Origin: Cycas panzhihuaensis
Lineage: Eukaryota; Cycadophyta
Length of the DNA: 64,000 bases
Reading direction: 5' to 3'
Assembly (NCBI GenBank): GCA_023213395.1
Contig: CM041465.1
Coordinates: 207,583,741 to 207,647,740, forward strand
Part shown: positions 10,832 to 21,499 of the stretch, piece after piece
Layout of the letters: each line of letters begins with the position of its first letter
Position numbering within the stretch: the stretch's first letter is position 1
Notes under the pieces: model-generated
The model's input: the letters and a program-made list of their open reading frames with translations, nothing else
Database searches by the model: none
What the model was told of the DNA's origin: nothing
Translations under genes and position numbers: made by a program

Positions 10832-10843
10832 TGGTATAAGGGT
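10832..10843 (+). other. Decayed primer binding site of element K
   Basis: TGGTATAAGGGT matches 9 of 12 bases of TGGTATCAGAGC. It adjoins the K LTR end once element H and one AACAT copy are removed. Confidence 0.55.
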
Positions 10844-12973
10844 AGGATAAAGCTCAATTTAAAGCAAGTTTAGTTGTTGTTTTGAGTTGTTTAGGTGCAC
10901 GTTTGCACAAGTCTAAGGTCTATTATGAGTTATTTAGATCCATTTTTTAGTAGGATAGGTTCATAAGAACATATTACTAGTTAATCTTGATCTAATTAGA
11001 ATCAAGTGTGCAATTGTTTAGTAGATGCTTAGAGCTCAATTTAAATTTTTCGAGTCCATGCATGATTAAATTCTAATATTTTTTTCATTTCTATTATATG
11101 CATGCAGTGATGGCAACAACTATGAAGCAGAGGCACTCCCCTTAAGGTCTTCTTTCAGACATAGACCTTTTGAGTACTACGATGCAAACAATTAATGTTA
11201 TTAGTTTCAAAGGGGAGATGTCACAGAATAGGGTGAAGAAACCTATTCAGATTTGACAAGGGGAAGTCATAAAACAGGTTGAAGATACTTGTTCATGTGT
11301 GTTTGCATAAGATGCTTCTAAAAACACTTTGAAAATATATGAAAAACACACATGTCGACCATACTTATTCACATTAAAATGACATGCAAACAAATATATA
11401 AACCTCTCTAATTTGCATGTAGGTTTAAACACTAGTAAGAGCTCATTTAATAAGCATGAAGCTGTTGTTTTTTATGGGCAGAAATAAGCCAGATAGAGAG
11501 TGAAGCTAGACCAAGATGATGATCAACATGCAGATAGAATAGGCAATTTAATCTCTATTTAAAAGACATCACTAGTGTAGACCAGTTGAATAAGAGCGGA
11601 AGTGGTTCGAGACATTGAGTCGAATACATGAGGAATGCAAATGAAGATTGCACAAATTTGCTTGCATATTTGAAAATCAATAGACAGAAGGATATTCTTG
11701 ACTTGGCATATTTTAAAGTCCAATTATGATGAAATCAAAGTATTTTTAATTTTATTTTGGAGTTCAGATCCCCTTTGTGCCAGTGGGCCCTAGTCATATT
11801 GGTAGACAAGAAACTAAGTGACTTTCTGAATGCTAGAGCAATTATTTTGTAGTTTTGAAAAATATGTGTCTGTTATTTTTTAGTATTCTCTCATTTTCAA
11901 TAGATCATGTTAGAAATTTTTAATCTCATGTTGATTGTGTTGTCAAAAAGACCTGATTATAGCACTAAAAATCAGCTCAAAAAATTGGCCAAAGATTGAG
12001 AGAGACCCAAATCTTAATAAAATTATTATTTTTTGAGAGTGAATTGAGTGCAAGTGTTTTGAGGTCTCTTGGTGAGGATTTTAGGGCCCTTGGTGAGGTG
12101 TTTTGTGGCTCTTGGTGGTGTTTACAAGATAATCTTGCCTCATTGGATGTTCGTGTTGATGAAATTGTCTTGTTTTAGCTAATTTTCATCCATCCCATTG
12201 TGACTATTGCATGTGGCATTTTGATTTTTTACAACCTCATGTTAAAAAATGTCTGTCCCGCTTTGATTTTGGTCTCTAAGTAACTTTGCAATACTACAAA
12301 GTTTACAACACCACCGCAAAGTTCCAAACTTCACAGTACAATCGCGAAGTTCGCAGGATGAGAGTCAGTAAAGTGAAAAAAAAGGTCGTGTGCATTTGGT
12401 ATACAATTAATGAGCTCAGATGCATTTCTAACACTAACACCGCCAAAAATCTTGGGGAATTTGTTATTTACGTCCCCAAAAACCTGCTCACCAATGCCCT
12501 GACAATGAGTTTGAGTCAAATCCATGGGCAATTTTCCCATGGTTTAATTTTAAGCCACAGGTCCAATACCATTTTTCTTTATCTCAACATCTATAAATCA
12601 CCTCCCAATTCATGAAAAGGGGAGGCCAAGTTGAGACGTCGTTATGCTACTAAAATTTTATTGGATTTATGCTTTGCTTTGATTTCTCTTTGGTTTCCAC
12701 ATTGTAATTAGAGATTGAATGCTATTTAGAGTTGGAGCTTTCTCAAATTGGAGGAATAGACCAAGAGCTACATGTTCTACTTAAGAATTAGGGCATCATT
12801 CTTTTCACTTAGGTTTCATTCCATTCTTCCTTCTCCTTTTTAGTCATTGCACGTTTCATTTTATTGTTTTATTGAGTTTGTTGCTTGGTTTGATGTCTTT
12901 CTTGCTTGCTTGATTCACTTTACTGTTGTTGGAAGTGTTTGGCAAGAAGAAAAGGGGGCTTAGTAGCACTCTC
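10844..12973. other. Gene-free stretch, probably K interior plus unknown LTR-like DNA
   Basis: No recognised protein in six frames; the longest open stretches (about 60-110 codons near 11250-11430, 11996-12178 and 12286-12615) show no known motif. Around 12279-12356 the motif CAAAGTT/GAAGTTCGC recurs in near-tandem form. At 12522-12542 there is a palindrome CCATGGG-N7-CCCATGG. A TATA-like CTATAAATC lies near 12590, followed by an AAAAGGGGAGG purine run, which gives this part the look of a retrotransposon LTR, but no second copy was found. No matching 3' LTR for K was seen. Confidence 0.45.
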
Positions 12974-13185
12974 TGTTAGAACCCTCAATGAATCTAAGAA
13001 GACAATGCTTCAATACATTAATGAGGAGAGAAAAACTCTCATATAAATATATCATATGTACATAAAGAGGCCAATGCATGTTGGCCAAGTGTCAATAATA
13101 CATTAAAGAGGGGTTACACACATAATCCTCAACTTTACCTTAGAGAACTTTAGAATACAAAATATATAACATTATTTCTCTAACA
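12974..13185 (-). repeat. 3' LTR of element L
   Basis: 212 bp, TGTTAGAACC...CTCTAACA on the plus strand, with inverted ends TGTTAGA/TCTAACA. Next to it, on the element strand, is the purine tract AACATTAAGAAAGGA. Confidence 0.9.
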
Positions 13186-15240
13186 TCCTTTCTTAATGTT
13201 TTATCTTTTGTCTTCAACACCAAGAAGATGCCTAAGATATTGAAATTTATCTTTTAGAAGTGCTTTTATGAGAATATCAACTAATTGTTCTTCGTTGCTA
13301 TAGTATAACATATCTATCTCTTTGGTTTGTACTTTCTCTTTGATAAAATGATAATGAACTTCAATATATTTTGTTCTAGCATGGAACACTAGATTCTTTG
13401 TTAGTTTGATAATACTCTAGTTATCACAAAGAATAGAGGCAGATTGGTCATGTTTTTGTTTCAAATCTTTAAGAATTTGTCTAACCCATACTACTTCACA
13501 TGTGGAACTGATACTTGCCTTATATTCTGCTTTGAAGGATGACAAGGCTACTGTGGACTGTTTCTTGCTATTTCAAGATATAACTACAAATCCAAGTGAG
13601 AAGCACTATCCTATGGTGGACTTCCTTTCTTGTTTGTCTCCTACCCAATCTGAGTCACTATAGCTGACTAACTGAATATTTGAAACTTGAGTATAGTTAA
13701 GACCCATTGTTTGGATTCCTTTAATATATCTTATAATTCTTTTAACAGCATTCTAATGAGACAATTTTGGATGCTGCATATATCTAAAAACAACACCAAC
13801 TAAGTATGAAACATTTGGCCTTGTAGCTGAGGTAGATAAGACTACTTATTAATTGTCTGTACAACGTTCCATCCATTGGTTGTCTATCATCATCAACATT
13901 CAAAATGCATTTGGTTTCCATTGGAATAACACAACTATTACAATCCTCCATTCTAATTTTTTAAAGGAGTTTTTTTGACATATTTTGTTTGGAATATGCA
14001 AATAGTACCCTTTTGTTGACTGACTTCAATGCCTAGATAATAATGAAGTAGGCCCATATCTATCATTTCAAATTGATTTTCTATTTGTAGCTTGACTTTG
14101 TGGATTGTATTATTATCATTTCTTGTAACTATCATGTCATCTACATAAACTACAATGATAGTTATTAAATTGTCTTTATTTATTTTAATATGAAGACTAA
14201 TGTTTAAGTCACATTTGCAAAAACTTGTTTTTTGTAGATGTTGATCTAACTTTGTATACCATGCTCTGGGTGTTTGTTTTAGTCCATATAGGACCCTTTT
14301 TAATTTGTAGACAAGATGTTCTTCACCCTTTTTCATGTATCCTATTGGTTGCTACATGTACACTTCCTCAACCAAATCACCATTCAAGAAAGCATTGTTG
14401 ATATCAAGCTATATGATGTTCCATTTGAATTGGGTTGCCATGGCTATGACTGTTCACACAGTAATTAATTTGGCTACTAGTGAAAAGATTTTCTCATAAT
14501 CAATTCCTTTTGTTTGAGTATAACCTTTTGCAACTAGTCTTGCCTTGTATCTTTCAATTGTACCATCAAAATTTTCTTTTATTTTGTATACCCACTTGCA
14601 ACCAACGATGGGTTTGTCTGCGAAAGCATCCACTAATTCCCAGGTCTTATTCTTTCGAATGGCATTGATTTCTGCATCCATGACTTCTTGCCATTTTGGA
14701 TGATCACATGCTTCTGAATAATTTTATGGTTCAATAGAGGGCCGTAACCTAGTTCTTTGTTCAAATATATCACCTCTCGATTCTTTAAGAGTTTTGATGT
14801 ACCACTTAGTTAACCTTTCTAAAGGTTCATGATTGATTCTTTGAGAGGAGTTTTGTTCTTCTTTAGAAAAGCTTTGCTCGTCTTCAGACAATTGATGTTA
14901 TTTTGAAATGCTTTGCTCATTTTCTACCTAAAGCTCACTATTTGACATATCTTTTTCTGCAGTAGTGACTTCAGAGATTTCATCAACTAGTACATGTATA
15001 TCTTCTTCAATTTGTCTATGCACTATTTTTTCCTTTTGATTTAATTGTTTATCAAAAGTCACATTTGTACTAACATAGATCTTGTTTGTTTTTGGATCTA
15101 TACATCTATATGTTTTAAATTTGTTACTATATCCAATCATAATGCATTCTATGCTTTTATTATCTAGCTTAGTTATTTTCCTATCATGAATGTGAACATA
15201 AGCTTTACTACCAAAGATTTTAAGATGATTTACATCTAGC
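13186..15240 (-). pseudogene. Element L: integrase C-terminus, RT and RNase H
   Basis: From right to left on the minus strand: integrase C-terminal piece (HLKIFGSKAYVHI, then MIGYSNKFKTYRCIDP open at 14928-15140), RT start ([17 protein letters not shown] and [18 protein letters not shown] open at 14454-14681), RT centre (LVYKLKRVLYGLKQTPRAWY and VVYVDDMIV open at 13953-14336) and RNase H end (FHARTKYIEVHYHFI and LVDILIKALLKDKFQYL at 13201-13389). The YVDD catalytic pair is kept. The RNase H core between 13400 and 13940 is broken by stops. The integrase catalytic core is absent. Similarity in wording to element B (DLLGMK, KDKFQYF, HARTKHIEVHH) is high, so B and L are related lineages. Confidence 0.9.
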
Positions 15241-15249
15241 TTTCTCCTT

Positions 15250-15590
15250 CTTTGAGATTAACTCTGAATAATTGTTCTCTGAGAGAGATTATTTGTTCTT
15301 CATTCTTTTGGTTTTATAGTGAGGCTAGAATTCTCCAAACCTTTAGAGAGGTGGAGGCAAAACCTATGTGGCTCAACAAGGAATCTCCTACAAACAACAT
15401 AATCGCAACCAAAGAAATCTCGTCTCTCTCTTCTCAACTAATCACATCCACTACATTAGTAGGTTTGATGTCCTTCTCTGTGACTATGTCCCATGCATTT
15501 TTCGCCATTGAGAGACCTTGTATTTTTAGTTTCCATATGCTATAGTTTTGCCTTGTGAGTTTATCAAACTCTTCGAGAGAAAAAAACTAA
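15250..15590 (-). pseudogene. Element L: truncated gag start
   Basis: On the minus strand this reads KLTRQNYSIWKLKIQ, then MAKNAWDIVTEKDIKPTN, a stop, and EERDEISLVAIMLFVGDSLL. This matches the N-terminal half of copia gag (capsid precursor); compare AQNAWDIVIEKEKKLT followed by a stop and EKRDRQALVIITLSISD in element B near 36650-36780. The reading ends at a TGA (15300-15302) and then runs into integrase C-terminus sequence, so an internal deletion has fused gag to the far end of integrase. Confidence 0.78.
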
Positions 15591-16290
15591 GGCCATTTTG
15601 AGTTAATGTCCTATATTTGAAGAGCAAATGAAAGATAAAAGTGCCAGACTACGAATAGGTCGTACGGTTGTACAATTGTACATATTTGTATGAAAAAAAA
15701 GATAACTACACAGAATGAGGAAGAAAGGGTCTCAAAATAAAGCTGAAGTTTTGCTCTCTTTGGAGCTATAATTTTTTCTTTTTCTTAATTCTCAAGATTC
15801 TTTAGAAAAAGCCCTAAAGATGTACGGTCATGTACATTGTTTTTTACCAAAACAAGCTTGTATCTTCTCAAAATTCTAGTGAAATCTAACAAACTTATAG
15901 GCAAATGAAAGATCTTGAAGAAATAAAGAGTACAGTCTAATTTCACCTTAACAAACCGAGAGATCTGAGAGAAATCTATGAATGAAGCTTTGAATGGACA
16001 CCCACTATAAAATTGTGTTTTCCCACTTAGCGGTGAAGAATTCGGATTTGAGCCTTTGGAATAGATTGATCTCCTCGCCAACACAAATCTACCCACCAAA
16101 TTTCATTTGATTCTGAGCACTTCAAAAAAATCACGTCCGTATATATTCGTACAGTTCCGTACTGTTATAAATGAGGTTGTGTTGCATCCTTTTCTCCTTA
16201 AAATAAACTAAAGCTACTTTCTTCAAATTGAATCTCTCAAGTTATCTCTTGCTAGGCTTAGATTTTAGATAGGCTTGGATTTGCAAACTT
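15591..16290 (-). other. 5' leader of element L
   Basis: Region between PBS and gag with no recognised protein. It contains CGTACGGTTGTACAATTGTACA-type GTAC repeats around 15660-15690 and CGTACAGTTCCGTACTG near 16150. These short GTAC motifs also occur in the leaders of B and C, suggesting a shared leader feature. Confidence 0.55.
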
Positions 16291-16302
16291 GCTTTGATAC
16301 CA
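16291..16302 (-). other. Primer binding site of element L
   Basis: The element strand reads TGGTATCAAAGC, 11 of 12 bases identical to the tRNA-iMet site, directly adjoining the LTR. Confidence 0.88.
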
Positions 16303-16503
16303 AGTTAGAACACTCAATAAATCTGAGAAGACAATGCTTTAATGTATTAACCAGGAAAGAGAAACTTTCGTATAAATACATCATGTGTACATAAAGAGAC
16401 CAGTGCATGTTGGCCAAGTGTCAATAATACATTAAAGAGAAGTTGGACACATAACCCTCAACTTTACATAGAATACAAAAGATAGAACATTATTTCTCTA
16501 ACA
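16303..16503 (-). repeat. 5' LTR of element L
   Basis: 201 bp, collinear with 12974-13185; its first base is changed (AGTTAGAAC for TGTTAGAAC) and it is about 11 bp shorter near the middle. It ends CTCTAACA followed by the CTCTC target copy. Confidence 0.88.
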
Positions 16504-18178
16504 CTCTCAAAACTTAGAATGTGGTGGAAACCCCTCCAATTCTAAGACTTCACTTATTACATCTTTTGATTTGCTTTAAAATTGCAATTTCTACTTTGTT
16601 ATCTTGCTTTCAAGTAGTCAAATGTTCTATACATGTGCATGCACTAAAGATTGGCAGGTGGTGGAGTACTTCAAACTCGTTTTCTTATAGGTTGGTGGCA
16701 TCATGTGTATGTTGGAACTTCATCCTTGTTTCCCCATCTTCCCCACAAAATATTAGTGCCTGTTATATAGTAGAAATGCTACCAAAATTCTCTCCAAATC
16801 GCTAAAAAATGTATGACCAATCACTTTCACTTTTAAATTAATTTTGGGCATTTTCAATCATTTTAATACACTTTTCTTTATCAGACATCAATCTTACAAG
16901 CAAAAATGCTAACGGATTTTTCCTAGGAATCTTGTTATATGCACATGCTATGTATTTTGCTTGTTGCATCTTTGACAAAGTCCACACTGTGAGAATTTGA
17001 TTTAGTGAGAAATTCGATCACTAAAACTTAGAAACAAAATCTAGGTATTCTTCACCAAATCCTCTCCTCGTAGACTTTGTTTCATGAAAAGAAAAGGCAA
17101 AACAATGTGTTTTTAAGTTTGTAGTTTCATTTGAAAACGAAAAGAGAAAAGCTTGCTTGTGTGCATGCCATACCTACCTACTCTTTTCCATAGCATTACA
17201 TATAGTCTATTTTCTTAAAGCATTAAAAACATATAAAAGAAAAAGATGACAATGAACTTGCATGCTCATTTCGCATTGCATTTGCATGTGTTTGTGCATG
17301 TTAGCGAAGGCCTAATGGAGCAAAAGTTCGCACTTGTTACAATTCCTCAAATCCACAAGGCCGAAAGGCTTTCTCAGACTAGGACTTGTTTGTTGAATTC
17401 ATCTAATCAAAAGGAGCACGTTAGCTATATTATGGGTTTCTCTTGTTTTCCTCTTGTAACTCTCTTTTAGAATACGACCATTCTTCTACCGAAAAGGGGG
17501 GACCATTCACTTTCTACCCATATTTCATCATCGAATAAGAGAAATGGTCTTGTGCCTTTAGGTGGATAGAGTCTTCTGATCTGTATTCTGAAAAGTCCAA
17601 TGGAGGGCGCTTATTTTCACCATGTGGTCACGCATGAGATGTTGATAGCCAAGTGAACTCCATTTGTCCCATTGACATCAATGGCCTCTACTATCTCACC
17701 TCTTAGAGCTCAAGGCTTGTTGAAGTTGGATACATGCACAATCGGGCTACCTCACACTTGTTGTGAGATGGGTCACTACTATTAACGAGTCTCCATCATC
17801 TCATCCATGAGCAGATACATCCTATGGTCCTGACTCCTTCAGGCCTCTTGCTCTAGTCAGTCCCTTCACATTTTTCTAGATCAAGTCCATTGTTTTAGGA
17901 TCGTTTAGGAGCCACAGATAGGGTAGGTCAATCCACCTTGTATGGGTTAGTTGCAAGGTTAGGTGCATAAGTAGAACTTCATTTGGGGCACATATGGCCC
18001 AACAACACCCTTGCAATTTGAAGACCCTTTTCTGGGTGTTGTTTGGTCCCTCTAGGGGCACTTACTATTAGTTAGATCGATTTTATCTCTATGCTTTTAG
18101 TTTGTTAGCAACCCACCTTTGATTTCATACATGTTTGCCTTGCCATCTGCCCGTTTGCATTGTTGGCTTGCAGCTAGT
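16504..18178. other. Gene-free stretch between elements L and M
   Basis: No recognised coding sequence on either strand. Open stretches at 16521-16805, 17246-17470 and 17876-18061 carry no motif that I know. A C/T-rich part near 17800-18178 grades into the M LTR. Probably remnants of older repeats. Confidence 0.5.
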
Positions 18179-18408
18179 TGTTAATCACTTTCTTCACAAG
18201 CTCAACCCCCTCTTTTTAACTCATTTTTTCACACATATTACACATTGCCTCTAGTCTAGAATCGGTTCCCTTTCACCCTCACACTTGTGGCTAAGAGACA
18301 CACAAGCACTCCACAGGAGCCATAGGTTTTTTCCCTCCTTGATTTGAATCCCCTTCACCCTAAGTCCACAACCAAGTTGTGCATTCATACCTCCCCTCCT
18401 GCGTTTCA
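18179..18408 (+). repeat. 5' LTR of element M
   Basis: Starts TGTTAATCAC and shares with the right copy the blocks ACACATATT, CTAGTCTAGAATCG, TTTGTTCCCTCCTTG/TTTTTTCCCTCCTTG and TGCATTC.TACCTCCC. The copies are clearly diverged, more than those of B, E or H. Confidence 0.72.
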
Positions 18409-18711
18409 TTAGCAACCATACTAGGGACTCACCAGTGAGAGTTAGTGATACATTGTTGATTCTACCCTTCACTTTGATTAGATGTTCCACCTCAAGGTGG
18501 CATCCTTGATTAATACACCTTTCTTGTATGAGCACCCCTCACTCCCTTGGTGTTGCTTTAGGGTGCAAGTGCACATTCACTTGTTAGTTGATATTCGTTC
18601 TTCTCATTCACCTCCTACATGCCCCGATTCTCTTGATGGCTTCAAAATTCCCCCCCTTCCAATTCATTATTATCCATATCTTTGAGTCCATTGCTTGTCA
18701 AGCATCCCTCG

Positions 18712-19632
18712 ATGGCAAACCAACCTCAACCTCAATGGTCTATCAACCCCTTCTAAAACCAGCCTCCTTATCAATCCAAGGACCTTTACGCAGTTCAAGA
18801 TCCCTACCAGATCTATGGTCAGGATTGGTCACACAAGACCAATCCCTTTGACCCTCATAGGCCCTTCCCTAATGGGATAGGCTCATCCTACCCTTTGTAT
18901 GAGCTTGACCCTACCTATCAAAATCCTATTTATTCCCCAACGTATGTCAACAGGGTTGCTCAACTCTATGACAACTCAATTAACTGAAGGGCCATAGCTC
19001 ATGCTTACCAATTTGATCAGTCCCAAGGGATTACCTTCCTCTATTCGTCCTAGACCCTGAAGAATCTATGGGATACTTTAACATTCGTAGGAGCCTAATT
19101 CGAATGATCTTCTGCATATACAACGTCTACTTGGGCTCACTACTTATTTGGGATTAGTGCGGGCCCAACTCCTTCCATTCCACCACCCCAACAACAAGAA
19201 GTTTCACAACCAAAGGTTGCTTCATAGGGGACAACTTCACAACCTGTACCCCCTCCTACCCAACCCCCATCGACAATAACCATGTCCATGGCTTCTTCCT
19301 CACTGGTAGGTCCTCCTCCTCTCACCCAACCAATTCCTCATTTGACTCCACCTGTCCCATCGACAAGTGGGCTCCTCACTTCAATCCCTCAACCCATTAG
19401 GACATGGTCCACATCCCCTTTTCGTATGTTTCCACCTCGTGCCATACCTCAACCCACAAGGCCTTGGGCAATGCCTAGTCCTACTCCTCGCCCTATCCAA
19501 CCTAGCCATAAATCCCCACAATCCACTTTTGTCCCACCTGGGTATGCTACTCAACAATGGGGTAGGGTGGGCCCTGCCCTCAGGCTCCTTTTGGTGTTAA
19601 TCCCCTCTGCCCATACAAGGTTGGCCCTCTAA
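18712..19632 (+). pseudogene. Element M: broken Pro/Gln-rich ORF, unknown function
   Basis: One frame can be read from ATG 18712 to the TAA ending at 19632, about 306 codons, with seven in-frame stops (the first at codon 15). It starts MANQPQPQWSINPF, continues NQPPYQSKDLYAVQDPYQI and FDPHRPFPNGIGSSYPL, then becomes strongly Pro-rich (TPSIPPPQQQEVSQP, PPLTQPIPHLTPPVP, PPRAIPQPTRPW). The last 116 codons (19282-19632) are open. I do not recognise a domain. Its place, directly downstream of a 5' LTR and leader, is that of gag, and Pro/Gln-rich gag regions exist in gypsy elements, so a gag-like protein is a guess. A captured host sequence is also possible. Confidence 0.55.
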
Positions 19633-20603
19633 TCAGAGGTTCATATGGGCAAAACCCAGTTCCTCACCCCTCATCTCATCCGGCCCCGCTTTATCAAGTT
19701 CCTCCTACAAGAGGCTAGTAAGGTCCTTCACATTATCAAGTCGTTGGGCCGCAACCCACACCTACTTACCCAAGTCTACCAAGTCCACTACCCTCGATTG
19801 CATGCTCTCACCAACCTAGCTCAGTTATCCTAGTTCTTGTCTGTTGTAATTCAACACATCCCACAGGGAAAAAATATTGATACAAATCTCTTAGTTGCCC
19901 TCATTCTCAAGTGTCACTTACCACAAATGGGTGGCCCCCCTAGAGCTTCTGAGCTCATCAACAAAGTTGATCCTACGAGCCAACTCCTCATCAATTCTCA
20001 TCGAGTCTCCTTCTCCAGGACCCAACATGGTATGCTTCACCCCTATTAGTGTGGGTAGCTATGGGTACCTTGTATCCCTTAGCAACCCCAAGTCTGACCT
20101 TGACATTGAGGAGCCCCATGCATGCTAGGTGGCTACAATTTTTTGTAGTTAAGGGGTTGCATGCCCTAAAGATGTTCCCCCTTCATTTGACCTTCCTTTG
20201 TTTGGGTGCCAAATGGCCTCCCTAGAGTATCTTGTGGCCAACATCTCTCCTCCCCTAGCCCATAGGATCTCCCCCTTTGAATAGGCTTAGCTTGCACAAC
20301 ATGGCCAACACCTTGTTCATTCTTGTCACCCTAACTTTACTGAGAAGACTACCGATCCACCATGCATGACTTTGCCTTCTTCTCTACCAGTTTCACAACT
20401 CACTCATATCCTTAGACCACCCCATGGGTGGTTACCTACTCCAATGCAAAGTGGAGGATCTTAGAGACTCAAAACGACTAGACCTTTGACCAACACAACT
20501 TAGTCGACACCCTTGAGGTGCATCAAGCATGTCTTGGTCCTCAAGTCCATCATGTCACTCCAATCTTCATGTGGATTTAAAGTAACCTCCCTTCAAGGAA
20601 GGG
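19633..20603 (+). other. 3' part of element M interior, no frame followed
   Basis: C-rich sequence with short open stretches (19645-19833, 19837-20049, 19895-20128) in changing frames, rich in Pro, Leu and Ser. It may continue the M ORF after frameshifts. It ends with the purine tract before the right LTR. Confidence 0.45.
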
Positions 20604-20818
20604 TGTTGATCCTATCACCTTCTTTCCAATTCATTTTTGTACACATATTGCATGTTGCCCCTAGTCTAGAATCGATTCCCTTTTGCCCTTGCACTCACGT
20701 CCACAAGACACACGAGTGCCTGTAGAATCCATAGATTTGTTCCCTCCTTGGTTTGGATCTCCTTCACCCTCAAGACCATAGCCAAGTCATGCATTCGTAC
20801 CTCCCTTCTCATGTGTCA
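20604..20818 (+). repeat. 3' LTR of element M
   Basis: Starts TGTTGATCCT immediately after CTTCAAGGAAGGG and matches the left copy over most of its length. The end is placed at GTGTCA just before the ATG that begins readable N gag. Confidence 0.72.
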
Positions 20819-21440
20819 ATGTTCAACAACCAACAGGCTTTAACCATCATTGGTTTGTTAGTGGAGGATGACCTCACCACACATTTGCAAGGAAAAGACT
20901 TAGTATTTGAAGCATGGCAGACTTAAAAGACCTTTTTGAAGTAAGGAATGAGATTGGGGTTTTATACCTAAGAAGTCTTTTATATTATTATAAGATGACC
21001 ACTGAAGACTCTATCTCCTCACATGTGCAAAAATTGAAGGAGATTAGAGATCATCTTATCAGAGTAGGCAAGACAATAGCAGATAAGGAACTAGTTAGCA
21101 TCACCTTGAATAGCCTACATGAAGGCTACCATATTTTTGTAACTAGTCTTTACTTGACTAAAAGAGCAAAGTCCTTATCATTTGATGAACTTGTTGAGTT
21201 GCCCCTAGATGAGGAGTAACAAATAGTTGCCCAAGTAGCAATAATGTTATGGTGTTAGCAACTCCATCCAAAAAGAAGGGCTATAAGAACCCTCCTAAGA
21301 ATGTCTCATAGCCTCCTTACAACAAAAATACTAATAAGCCTAAAAAGGACATATCTTGTAATTACTACAATAAGAAGGATCATCTTGAAAAAAAATGCTA
21401 GAAGAAGAAGAAAGACATGAAGACAACATCTACATCTGCA
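20819..21440 (+). pseudogene. Copia element N: gag
   Basis: Readable from ATG 20819 (MFNNQQALTIIGLLVEDDL), with a stop at about 20924 and a frame change, then open at 20914-21219: LKDLFEVRNEIGVLYLRSLL, SISSHVQKLKEIRDHLI, ADKELVSITLNSLHEGYH and LSFDELVELPLDEE. These are typical motifs of the copia gag (UBN2-type) capsid domain. A Lys-rich segment with a decayed zinc knuckle (ISCNYYNKKDHLEKKC-like) follows near 21350-21400. The N-terminal quarter of gag is missing: the M LTR abuts the first readable residues, so M was probably inserted here, but the remainder of N was not found left of M. Confidence 0.85.
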
Positions 21441-21499
21441 TCAACATCTACACCAATATTTGCACCCATTTTGATAGCAAATAATGAACCGAATATGTT

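Larger units (their letters stand above)
12974..16503 (-). mobile_element. Deletion-derivative copia element L
   Basis: Minus-strand element of 3530 bp with LTRs at both ends and a perfect target duplication CTCTC (12969-12973 and 16504-16508). A PBS lies at the right end and a purine tract at the left. Inside, a gag start is joined almost directly to the C-terminal part of integrase, followed by RT and RNase H, so most of gag, protease and the integrase core are missing. The gag and RT resemble element B, so L is probably a relative of B that was mobilised in trans or deleted after insertion. Confidence 0.9.
18179..20818 (+). mobile_element. Non-autonomous LTR element M with a Pro/Gln-rich ORF
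   Basis: Two direct repeats of about 215-230 bp (18179-18408 and 20604-20818) bound a 2.2-kb interior. A purine tract AAGGAAGGG immediately precedes the right copy, so the element is on the plus strand. The interior contains a single broken ORF (from ATG 18712) coding for a Pro/Gln-rich product and no protease, integrase or RT. The target duplication and PBS could not be made out, so the LTR 3' ends are uncertain by about 15 bp. Copia N gag begins right after the right LTR. The interior is strikingly C-rich on this strand compared with the AT-rich neighbours. Confidence 0.75.

Noticed and set aside
15252-15545. 97-codon plus-strand ORF
   Set aside because: It is the reverse strand of the L gag fragment, whose sense reading shows clear gag motifs.
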